DNA from: Actinopolymorpha alba DSM 45243
GTDB taxonomy: Bacteria; Actinomycetota; Actinomycetes; Propionibacteriales; Actinopolymorphaceae
NCBI RefSeq assembly: GCF_000373925.1
Contig: NZ_KB892745.1
Span: 1-64,000 of the forward strand
DNA length: 64,000 bases
Direction of reading: 5' to 3'
Made by a program: the position numbers and the translations under genes. Position 1 is the stretch's first letter; every line of letters begins with the position of its first letter. The notes under the pieces are model-generated. The model worked only from the letters and a program-made list of their open reading frames with translations. It did no database searches and was not told where the DNA came from. Positions 55,262-62,714 of this stretch are shown piece by piece.

Positions 55262-56223
55262 TTCGCCTGTCCGGCGCTGCGGAAGTCCCGCATGCGGTCC
55301 ACCAGCAGCGCCCGCATCGCCTCGCGCCCCGCGCGTTCGTACCCCGCCGGATCGACGTTCAGCCCGTCGGTGGCCAGTGTCCTGCGGACCGCCGCGGTGA
55401 ACGCCAGGTGGGAGTCCATGCCCTGGTTGATCTTGCGGACACCCATGCCGATCGAGCGCACCTTCTCAGCCATCGGCACGCCCCACGACTCCGGCAGCGT
55501 CCCGCCGTACGCGTTGACCTCGGCGCGCAACTCCGCGGGCAGCGTGGACGATCCGTGCATGACGAGGTGGGTGCCGCTGGTCAGGGCGTGGATCCGCTCA
55601 GTGAGGTCGAGCCGAAGCACCTCACCGTCGGGTTCGCGGTCGAACTTGTACGCCCCGTGTGAGGTGCCGATCGCCACCGCGAGCGCGTCGACTCCGGTAC
55701 GCCGGACGAACTCCGCCGCCTGGTCGGGATCGGCGAGCACGATCTCCTTCGCCTCGCCGGTGCCGCCCTCGACCCCGCCGATGGTGCCGAGCTCACCCTC
55801 GACCGAGACGCCCCCCGCGTGCGCGTACTCCACCACCTCGGCGGTGACCGCGACGTTCTCTTCGAACGACGACGGGGTACGCCGGTCCGCCCGCAGGCTC
55901 CCGTCGATCATCACGCTGGTGAAGCCGGCCGCGATCGCCCGCGCACAGGTGGCGAAGTCGGGACCATGATCGAGGTGGAGGACCACCGGGACCTCGTCGT
56001 AGGTCTTGATCAGCCCGACCAGCGCACCCCAGAACCGCTCGTCGGAGGCGTGGGCGGACCCGCCGGCGATCGCCTGGACGATCACCGGTGACGCGGTGGC
56101 CGCCGCGGCGTCGAGGACGGCTTCGGCCTGGACGAGATCGGAGACGTTGAACGCACCCAGCGCGTAGTCACCGGCCGCCGCCTCGTCGAGCGCCTGCAGG
56201 AGAGTCACGAATGTCATGCGCAA
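55246..56223 (-). CDS. class II ketose-bisphosphate aldolase
   Basis: 325 residues (an ATG at 56217 is an alternative start). Zinc-dependent aldolase of the fructose/tagatose-bisphosphate family. N-terminal YALGAFNVSDLVQAEAVLDA; zinc His and catalytic Asp in VPVVLHLDHGPDFATCARAI; SVMIDGSLRADRRTPSSFEE; GVSVEGELGTIGGVEGGTGE; VDALAVAIGTSHGAYKF with a zinc His; LVMHGSSTLPAEL; and phosphate-binding VRKINQGMDSHLAF. It is the last gene of the sugar operon. An insertion of about ten residues after SLRADRR is unusual. Which ketose phosphate it cleaves is not readable from sequence. Confidence 0.9.
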   Translation of the reverse strand: MRMTFVTLLQALDEAAAGDYALGAFNVSDLVQAEAVLDAAAATASPVIVQAIAGGSAHASDERFWGALVGLIKTYDEVPVVLHLDHGPDFATCARAIAAGFTSVMIDGSLRADRRTPSSFEENVAVTAEVVEYAHAGGVSVEGELGTIGGVEGGTGEAKEIVLADPDQAAEFVRRTGVDALAVAIGTSHGAYKFDREPDGEVLRLDLTERIHALTSGTHLVMHGSSTLPAELRAEVNAYGGTLPESWGVPMAEKVRSIGMGVRKINQGMDSHLAFTAAVRRTLATDGLNVDPAGYERAGREAMRALLVDRMRDFRSAGQAKRPRS

Positions 56224-56264
56224 GCCCTTCTTGACGGTCCTCTTTTCCTTTGGGGCATTGGTGT

Positions 56265-56894
56265 TTACAGGGCAGAGGTGAAGCCGAGCTTGTCGTACTC
56301 CAGCACGTGCGGCGTCCCGATCGAGAGGGCCGCGTGCTGGACCTTCGCCGCGCTCTCGACCGCGATGCTGGTCTTGAACGCGTCGCGGAGGTTCGGGCCG
56401 ACGGTGAGCAGGCCGTGGTTACCCCAGATGACGGCGTTGCGCTCGCCCATGACGTCGCACATCGCCTCACCGAAGGAGGAGTTGTTGCTCTGCTGGAACG
56501 GCATGATGGGCACGGCGCCGCGGGTGTAGATCACCATGTTGACCAGGACGCCCTCGATCGGCCGCCCGAGCGCTCCGAACACGTTGGAGTAGACGGGTTC
56601 GCTGTGCACCACCGCGTTGACGTCGGGACGCCGTTGGTAGACGACCTGGTGCACCGTGACCTCAGAGGAGGGGCCGCGGTTACCTTCGAGGATGGTTCCG
56701 TCGTAGCCGACCACCACCAGGTCGTCCGGCGTCATCTTGTCGTACTCGAGATCGGTGGGTGTCACCACGATCGCGTCGTGCTCGGGCAACCGGACGCTGA
56801 TGTTGCCCTGGGTGTTGAAGTTGAGGCCGTACCGCATGGACGCCAGGCAGTACTCAATGATCTCCTCGCGGAGATCCTTACTCGCCAATGACAC
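56265..56894 (-). CDS. class II aldolase/adducin family protein
   Basis: 209 residues from the GTG at 56894, preceded by AAGGGA; the frame extends to 56996 over the kinase end. Family includes fuculose- and rhamnulose-phosphate aldolases and ribulose-5-phosphate 4-epimerase. Motifs: MRYGLNFNTQGNISVRLPEH (phosphate loop), VVTPTDLEYDKMTPDDLVVV, the catalytic Glu and zinc His of GPSSEVTVHQVVYQRRPDVN and AVVHSEPVYSNVF, and the third ligand VIWGNHGLLTVGPNLRDAF. It overlaps the kinase stop by 17 bp, so the two are coupled. The likely job is retro-aldol cleavage of the kinase product. Confidence 0.9.
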   Translation of the reverse strand: MSLASKDLREEIIEYCLASMRYGLNFNTQGNISVRLPEHDAIVVTPTDLEYDKMTPDDLVVVGYDGTILEGNRGPSSEVTVHQVVYQRRPDVNAVVHSEPVYSNVFGALGRPIEGVLVNMVIYTRGAVPIMPFQQSNNSSFGEAMCDVMGERNAVIWGNHGLLTVGPNLRDAFKTSIAVESAAKVQHAALSIGTPHVLEYDKLGFTSAL

Positions 56895-58347
56895 TGGTGG
56901 TCCCTTCTGACATTGCGTGGGAGATGTCCCGCAGGAGCGGATAGAGCTGGTGGTGCCGGTCGCGTTGGCCGGCGTACCAGCTCTGGGTGGTGGCATCGGG
57001 AACGAGTGGATCGCCGGTGCGCAGTGCCGCGCCGGCCTCGGCGATCGGACCGAAGTAGCCGGTCGCCGCGCCGGCGACGAAGGCCGCGCCGCGGGCGGTG
57101 GCGTGCCCGTCCACGAGTGTCAACGCGTGGTTGGCGGCACTCGCACGGACGGCCACGGCGGCGGGGGAGGCGCCGCCGCCACCGGCACGGATGTCGTTGA
57201 TGGGCACGCCCGACTTCGCCAGCAGGTCGTGGGTGCGGGCGACCTCGTAGCCGGACGCCTCGACCAGGGCCCGCACCATCTCGTCCCGCGTGGTTTCCAG
57301 CGTCAGGCCGAGGAAGGCGCCGCGCGACAGGGGATCGTTGTCGACCGTGCCGCTGCCGGCGAAGTGGGGGAGGACGAGCAGCTGGGAAGGGCGGTCAGAA
57401 AGCCGGCCGTACTCGCCGCCGAACCGGTCGACCAGCCAGTCGATCGTCGAGCCGCCCGAGGGAATCCCGGCCAGCAGGAGGTACCGGTCGGTGTCGTCGG
57501 CCGGGTAGCACGCGAAGCCTTCAGAGACGGCCTGTCCGGGCCACCCCTCGGTCACCGTGGTGAGGCACTCGCTGGTGCCGAGCGACCAGGCCGCACACGA
57601 CGGCTCGCTCACGCCCATGCCCCACATCGCGCAGGCCTGGTCGTGGGCACCAGCGACCACGTCGACGGGTGCGGTGAACCCGAGTCCGCGGGCAGTGGCC
57701 TCGGGCATCCGACCCAGCACCGTGCCGACGGGTACCGCCGCGGGGAGCCGGTCAAGCGGAATGCCGGCGTGCTCGAGGATGAGCGCCGACCACTCACGAG
57801 CATGTACGTCGAACGCCATCGTGCGGGCCGCGAGGGTGTAGTCGATGGCGGGCCCGACACCGAGGCACAGGTTGACGAATCCCGACAGGCTGGTGAACGT
57901 CGTCGCGGCGTCCCAGACCCGCGGCACTCGACGCCACCACGCGATCTTGCCGACACTGAACATCGGATGCGGCGGCTGTCCGGTGAGTTCGGCCAGCCGG
58001 CTCGCGCCGACGGCACTCACCAGAGCTTCCGTCTCCTCGACGGCGCGCAGATCGACGCTGACCGGCGCGTTGTCGAGGGCTTCGCCGTCAGCGTCCACGG
58101 GCACGATCGCCTCGCCCTGGGCGGTGACGCACACCGCGGTGACCGGATCCGCCGCCAACCTGGTGTTGACATCGAGCAGGCAGCCGCGGACCGCCTCCCA
58201 GACCAGGGTGGCGTCGACCTCGACATGGCCCGGCGCCCCGCGGGTGAGGGGATACCTGCGGGTGGCCGAGGCGAGTTCGGTCGCGGATCTGTCGTACGCC
58301 GCGATCCGGCAACCGCTGGTGCCAAGATCGATCCCCACAACGCTCAT
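56878..58347 (-). CDS. FGGY-family carbohydrate kinase
   Basis: 489 residues from the ATG at 58347. Phosphorylates a sugar or polyol with ATP. N-terminal ATPase phosphate-1 motif MSVVGIDLGTSGCRIAAYDR; PVSVDLRAVEETEALVSAVG; GFTAPVDVVAGAHDQACAMW (FGGY signature region with the catalytic Asp); PSCAAWSLGTSECLTTVTEG; and the C-terminal INDIRAGGGGASPAAVAVRA. Members use xylulose, ribulose, fuculose, rhamnulose, glycerol or erythritol; specificity cannot be told. It lies between the transporter genes and two aldolases, so its product is probably the substrate of one of them. Confidence 0.92.
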   Translation of the reverse strand: MSVVGIDLGTSGCRIAAYDRSATELASATRRYPLTRGAPGHVEVDATLVWEAVRGCLLDVNTRLAADPVTAVCVTAQGEAIVPVDADGEALDNAPVSVDLRAVEETEALVSAVGASRLAELTGQPPHPMFSVGKIAWWRRVPRVWDAATTFTSLSGFVNLCLGVGPAIDYTLAARTMAFDVHAREWSALILEHAGIPLDRLPAAVPVGTVLGRMPEATARGLGFTAPVDVVAGAHDQACAMWGMGVSEPSCAAWSLGTSECLTTVTEGWPGQAVSEGFACYPADDTDRYLLLAGIPSGGSTIDWLVDRFGGEYGRLSDRPSQLLVLPHFAGSGTVDNDPLSRGAFLGLTLETTRDEMVRALVEASGYEVARTHDLLAKSGVPINDIRAGGGGASPAAVAVRASAANHALTLVDGHATARGAAFVAGAATGYFGPIAEAGAALRTGDPLVPDATTQSWYAGQRDRHHQLYPLLRDISHAMSEGTTSVIGE

Positions 58348-58425
58348 GCGCGTCCTCGCTTCGCTCCGGGCGCGCATGAGGCACTTATTGCGCTGCGTTG
58401 GATGATTCGCTCGCTCATCGCGCGC

Positions 58426-59334
58426 TCATCCCTTCACCGATCCCTCGATCAGGCCGGCGACGAACCACCGTTGGACGATGAGATAGAGCAGCACCAGCGG
58501 CGCGGCCACCAGCACGAGGATCGCGAACAACGCGCCCGGATTTCCGACGTAGACACCGCTGTACTGCTGGGGGATCAGCGGCAGGGTCTTCATCGTGTCC
58601 TTCGTCATCACAGTGAGCGCGAGGAAGAACTCGTTCCAGCTGGTGATGAACTGCCAGACCGCGACGAAGATCATCGAGGGTCGCAACATCGGAAGGACGA
58701 CCTGGGTGAGCAGCTTCCGGGCACTGACCCCATCGATGACCGCGGCCTCGAACACCTCCTTCGGCAGGCTGTGCATGAAACCCACGAGCACGACGACCGC
58801 GAACGGAATGCCCAGGGCGGCGTACGGCCCGATCAGGCCCCAGTAGTTGTTGATCCCGCCGAACATCTGCAGCAGTGCGCCGAGCGGCACCACCAGCGCA
58901 CCGAGCGGCACCATCAGCGTGATGAGGATGGCGGCGTACATCGCCTGGCTGTACCGCAGCTTCAGGACCGTCGTTCCGTACGCGAAGAACGCGCCGGCGG
59001 CCGCGACGATCGCTGTGGACACGGCGGAAACGAGGACGGAGTTGAGCAGGTAACGCGGGATCGGGTTGTCCTTGAAGACCACGAGGAAGTTGTCGAACGT
59101 GACGTGGGTGCTCAGGATCGAAGAATCGAAGGCGTTCTCGGGCGGCCGGAGCGAGACGCTGACGAGGTAGACGACCGGCAGCAGCCAGATCACTGCCACC
59201 GCGGACAGCAGCGTGACGGCGACCCGGGAACGCCACCGCGGGCGGACGGAGCCGACGTTGGCGGCGGCCATCGAGGCGCCGGGATCGGTGCCACCGTCGG
59301 TTGACAGATGCGAAGGAGCGGTCTGCGTGGCCAT
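58426..59334 (-). CDS. sugar ABC transporter permease, MalG type
   Basis: 302 residues with six membrane spans after a polar N-terminal 30 residues (AVTLLSAVAVIWLLPVVYLV is span 1). The cytoplasmic EAA loop that docks the ATPase is FEAAVIDGVSARKLLTQVVL followed by PMLRPSM. It ends with the usual RWFVAGLIEGSVKG. It starts 3 bp after the MalF-type permease gene. No ATP-binding subunit is encoded here, so a shared MsiK-like ATPase elsewhere is expected. Confidence 0.93.
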   Translation of the reverse strand: MATQTAPSHLSTDGGTDPGASMAAANVGSVRPRWRSRVAVTLLSAVAVIWLLPVVYLVSVSLRPPENAFDSSILSTHVTFDNFLVVFKDNPIPRYLLNSVLVSAVSTAIVAAAGAFFAYGTTVLKLRYSQAMYAAILITLMVPLGALVVPLGALLQMFGGINNYWGLIGPYAALGIPFAVVVLVGFMHSLPKEVFEAAVIDGVSARKLLTQVVLPMLRPSMIFVAVWQFITSWNEFFLALTVMTKDTMKTLPLIPQQYSGVYVGNPGALFAILVLVAAPLVLLYLIVQRWFVAGLIEGSVKG

Positions 59335-59337
59335 CTG

Positions 59338-60297
59338 TCACTGTCCCCCGACACTCATCCGGGTTCCGAGCAGCTTCATCTGGGTGGCGGTCAGCACGAA
59401 CGCGATCAGCAGGGTCGTGACCGACAGCGCCGACGCGTAGCCGTTTTGGTCGAGCAGGAAGCTGGTACGGAAGATCTGCGTACCAAAGATCTCGCTGGCG
59501 TGGTTGGGCCCGCCGGACGTCATCAGATAGACCAGCGGGAATGTCTGGAGCGTGCCGATGATGCCGAGCATCACCAGGCTCTTGGTCACCGGCGAAATCA
59601 TCGGGATGACGATGTGGCGGGCCAACTGCCAACCGCGCGCACCGTCGATCTCGGCGGCCTCCATCGTCTCGCGCGGGATGCGGTTGATCCCCACGATGTA
59701 GAGCAGCATCGAGAAGCCGGTGAACTCCCAGATGTTCACGACGATGATCGCGTAGATCGCGGTGCGGGGGTCCGCGAGCAGGTTGGTGCTGAGGTGGATA
59801 CCCACGCTGTCAAGGAGACCTTGCAGGGGGCCGTAGCCCGGCGCGTACATCTGCGACCACACGATCGCGATCACCGAGGCGCTGGTGACCAGCGGGACGA
59901 GGAAGGCGGTCCGCAGGAAGCTCTTGCTCCGCTTGGCGTGCTTCTCGATGAAGTACGCGAGCGTGCCGCCGACCACCGTCTGGATACCGATGGTGAGGAT
60001 TGCCCAGGCCAGCATGTTGCGGCCGGCGGTCCAGAAGACGGGGTCGGTGACGACCGCCTGGAAGTTGGCCAGCGGGCCAGTACCCGCGCTCGCGTCGTCC
60101 CGCACCGAGAGGCTCGCCGTCAGCACCGAGACGATGGGATAGCCGATGAAGACGACGAAGAACAGGATCGCTGGTGCTAGGAACAGATAGCCGGCCCGCC
60201 GGCTGCCGAGCAGCGTGGCGAAGTCGGCTTCTCCGTTTCGCCGCGGCCGCCCTCGCCGGGAGAGGGCGGCCGGACGAGTACTCAGCGCCTGGGCCAT
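59338..60297 (-). CDS. sugar ABC transporter permease, MalF type
   Basis: 319 residues with six membrane spans (YLFLAPAILFFVVFIGYPIV is span 1). EAA loop: MEAAEIDGARGWQLARHIVI followed by PMISPVTKSLVM. Its ATG overlaps the binding-protein stop by one base (TGATG), showing tight coupling. Pairs with the MalG-type permease to form the channel. Confidence 0.93.
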   Translation of the reverse strand: MAQALSTRPAALSRRGRPRRNGEADFATLLGSRRAGYLFLAPAILFFVVFIGYPIVSVLTASLSVRDDASAGTGPLANFQAVVTDPVFWTAGRNMLAWAILTIGIQTVVGGTLAYFIEKHAKRSKSFLRTAFLVPLVTSASVIAIVWSQMYAPGYGPLQGLLDSVGIHLSTNLLADPRTAIYAIIVVNIWEFTGFSMLLYIVGINRIPRETMEAAEIDGARGWQLARHIVIPMISPVTKSLVMLGIIGTLQTFPLVYLMTSGGPNHASEIFGTQIFRTSFLLDQNGYASALSVTTLLIAFVLTATQMKLLGTRMSVGGQ

Positions 60298-61661
60298 CAG
60301 CCGCCCAGCGCCTTCGCCTGAGCTGCTTGCACCTTCGCAAGAGCGGCCTTCGGCTGTTGCTGCCCGGCGGCGACGGCGGCGAGCGCGTTGTCGAGCGCGG
60401 TCTGGACCGACGGTGAGGCGAAGCGTTGGTTCACCGCGTCCGGAAGCTGCTTGACCAAACGGTCATACAACTCGGTGACGTGCGGGCTCACCGAGCCCGG
60501 AAGCTGTACGCCGTTGAACGCCGGCAGGTCGTTGACGTCGACCAGGGCAGCCTTGCCGGCGTCACCGTTCACCAGGCTGGCAAGGAACTTCCACGCGTGG
60601 GCCTTCTTCTCGCCGTTCTTGGTGAGGCCGTAGCCGACGTCGATACCACCGACGACCGCGCCCGGCTTGCCGCCGGCGTGGATGGCCGGGAAGTCGAAGT
60701 AGTCGAATCCCTTGAGGTCCTGGGTGAGCGGCGGGATCGGCGGGTCGAGCTGGGCCTGCTGCAGCCACCAGGAGCCGAGCGTCATCATGCCGACCTTGCC
60801 GGCACCGAACAGCTGGGCGCCGGTGGGGTAGGCCTGTGCACCGAGCGCACCGTCCTGGAAGACGCCATCGGTGAAGAGCCGGCGCCAGGCGGTCATCGCC
60901 TCGACGAGCTCGGGCGCGGTCCACTGGACCTTCCCGGCCTGGGCGTCGTCGGTGATCCCGCGGCGCAACTGGTTGGCCAGGATGAGGAAGACGTTCTCGT
61001 TCTGCCACGCACCGGCGGCGCCCTGGTACATCGGCAGGTAGCTGTTGGCGCGGAGCTTCTTCGACACCGCGACCAGCTCGTCGAAGGTGGTCGGAACGCT
61101 GAGCTTCAGCTTGGCGAAGGCCTCGCGGTTGTACCAGACACACAGGACCTGCGACTCGTGGGCGACCATGTAGTAGTTCTTGTCGCCCTCGGGGTTGCCG
61201 AGGCGCATCTGCTGCAGGTTGACGGGGGCGAGCTGCTTCTCCCAGTCAGAGCCGAAGCTCTTGGCCGCGAGGTCCTGGAGCGGAGCGAGCTGGGAGCGGT
61301 ACTGCTGCGTGAGAGACCCCGGCTGGAGCCCGATGACGTCGGGCAGCGTGCCGCTGCGGGCCGCCGTCTTCAGCGCCGTGAGGTACTCCGGGTCGTAGTT
61401 GTAGTAGCTGTAGTTGATGGTGACACCTGGATTGGCCTTCTCATACGCCTTGATGGCCTTGTCCATCGTGCTCTTCACGAACCACGACCAGACGGTGACC
61501 GTCTGGCTGTCTCCCTTGTCCCCGCTGCTCGTCGTGGTGCTTGACGGCTTGTTGCTCGTCCCCACGCATCCGGCGAGCAGGGAGCCCACGGCGGCGACCG
61601 CCGCGCCGGACAGGACGGTTCGCCGAGAGATCCCGTTGACCCCGTTACCGTGCTCCGACAT
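60297..61661 (-). CDS. extracellular sugar-binding lipoprotein
   Basis: 454 residues, family 1 solute-binding protein. Twin-arginine signal ISRRTVLSGAAVAAVGSLLA with lipobox LAGC (Cys32), followed by a Ser/Thr linker; so it is probably exported by Tat and lipid-anchored. Mature part: TVWSWFVKSTMDKAIKAYEK, NPGVTINYSYYNYDPEYLTA, LPDVIGLQPGSLTQQYRSQL and VGMMTLGSWWLQQAQLD, as in CUT1 carbohydrate-binding proteins. First gene of the operon, divergent from the DeoR regulator. The ligand is unknown. Confidence 0.93.
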   Translation of the reverse strand: MSEHGNGVNGISRRTVLSGAAVAAVGSLLAGCVGTSNKPSSTTTSSGDKGDSQTVTVWSWFVKSTMDKAIKAYEKANPGVTINYSYYNYDPEYLTALKTAARSGTLPDVIGLQPGSLTQQYRSQLAPLQDLAAKSFGSDWEKQLAPVNLQQMRLGNPEGDKNYYMVAHESQVLCVWYNREAFAKLKLSVPTTFDELVAVSKKLRANSYLPMYQGAAGAWQNENVFLILANQLRRGITDDAQAGKVQWTAPELVEAMTAWRRLFTDGVFQDGALGAQAYPTGAQLFGAGKVGMMTLGSWWLQQAQLDPPIPPLTQDLKGFDYFDFPAIHAGGKPGAVVGGIDVGYGLTKNGEKKAHAWKFLASLVNGDAGKAALVDVNDLPAFNGVQLPGSVSPHVTELYDRLVKQLPDAVNQRFASPSVQTALDNALAAVAAGQQQPKAALAKVQAAQAKALGG

Positions 61662-61680
61662 GTAGTCAGCTTTCTTAGAG

Positions 61681-61712
61681 GTTTCGTTTGCTTACGAAAC
61701 ACTTTCGAAACG
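61681..61712. promoter_or_regulatory. DeoR-type operator
   Basis: GTTTCGTTTGCTTACGAAAC at 61681-61700 is an imperfect dyad (GTTTCG-N8-CGAAAC), and TTTCGAAAC at 61703-61711 repeats the half site next to it. Position in the divergent gap between the binding-protein and deoR genes fits a repressor site. Confidence 0.7.
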
Positions 61713-61784
61713 ATGGCGGTCAGCTTTGCATTACGGCTGGCTTCGGCGCAAGGGGGTGGGCTAGGTTTACGCGCGGAGGTGGGG

Positions 61785-62591
61785 ATGGCGATCCCGTCGA
61801 TGGATGAGCGGGCGCGGACGATCGAGCGACTCCTGCTGGAGCGCGGACGGGTCAGCGTCGATGAGCTGGCGCGGTTGTTCGGGACGTCACCCGTCACCGT
61901 CCGGCAGGACCTCACGACTCTCGAGGCTGACGGCAAGCTCCGGCGCGTCCGCGGTGGTGCCGTCCGGGTGAGTAACGGCGCTGACGGTGCGGCGTTCGAC
62001 TTCCGCCTCCGCCAGCAGCAGGACGAGAAGCGGTCGATCGCCGAGCGGGCGGCGGAGCTGGTGTCAGACGGCGACGCGCTCGTGCTCGACTGCAGTACGA
62101 CGACCTACCACCTGGCGCGCCGGCTGACGCACGCGCGGCGCAACCTCATCGTCGTCACGAACGGACTACGGATCGCGCAGGTCCTCTCCGAGAACCCCAC
62201 GATCACCGTGATCATGCCGGGTGGCACTGTCCACGCGACGGCGCAGGCGCTGGTCGGAGGGGTGCCCGAGACCCTGAGCGGGGCGGGCCGGTTGAGCAAG
62301 GGCTTCTTCGGGCCGTGGGCGGTGTCGGCCGAACTCGGCTACCTCGACGTCCACGCCGGAGAGGCCGACTTCAAGCGCTGGATGGTCGAGGCCTGCGACC
62401 AGTTGGTCGCGCTCTTCGACTCCTCGAAGTCGAGCCACTTCGCGTTCATACCGTTCGCCCAGCTGTCAGACGTCCACGTGAGCGTCACCGACCGGGGCAT
62501 CCCCGACCAGCTCACGAAGGCACTGCGTAAGGCCGGGCAGGAGATCCTGCTCGTCGACCCCGAGCAGCAGCCGGCGTCCGAAGACGCCTGA
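61785..62591 (+). CDS. DeoR family transcriptional regulator
   Basis: 268 residues from the ATG at 61785 (CGGAGGTGGGG upstream; an ATG at 61800 is also in frame). Residues 10-65: DERARTIERLLLERGRVSVD, ELARLFGTSPVTVRQDLTTL with LRRVRGGAV, a DeoR winged helix. Residues 85-250: sugar-phosphate-binding DeoRC domain, with DGDALVLDCSTTTYHLARRL and FGPWAVSAELGYLDVHAGEA. It probably represses the divergent uptake-kinase-aldolase operon until a sugar phosphate binds, through the site at 61681-61712. Confidence 0.92.
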   Translation: MAIPSMDERARTIERLLLERGRVSVDELARLFGTSPVTVRQDLTTLEADGKLRRVRGGAVRVSNGADGAAFDFRLRQQQDEKRSIAERAAELVSDGDALVLDCSTTTYHLARRLTHARRNLIVVTNGLRIAQVLSENPTITVIMPGGTVHATAQALVGGVPETLSGAGRLSKGFFGPWAVSAELGYLDVHAGEADFKRWMVEACDQLVALFDSSKSSHFAFIPFAQLSDVHVSVTDRGIPDQLTKALRKAGQEILLVDPEQQPASEDA

Positions 62592-62714
62592 CGATTCCGG
62601 CGTTTGGGCGCGGGCCTGCGCCGGGCCATGCAACCTTGTTGCCCATCGCGGGCGTCCTGCCGGCGACGGGTATTGCTTCGTCACGTCTGCAGTGCGTCTG
62701 CTTGGGGGAAATGC

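Noticed and set aside
56917-59304. Long plus-strand open frame of 795 codons
   Set aside because: Antisense of the FGGY kinase and MalG-type permease genes.
58348-62591. ABC transporter ATPase in the sugar operon
   Set aside because: No Walker A/LSGGQ-bearing frame found on either strand; a shared ATPase elsewhere is assumed.
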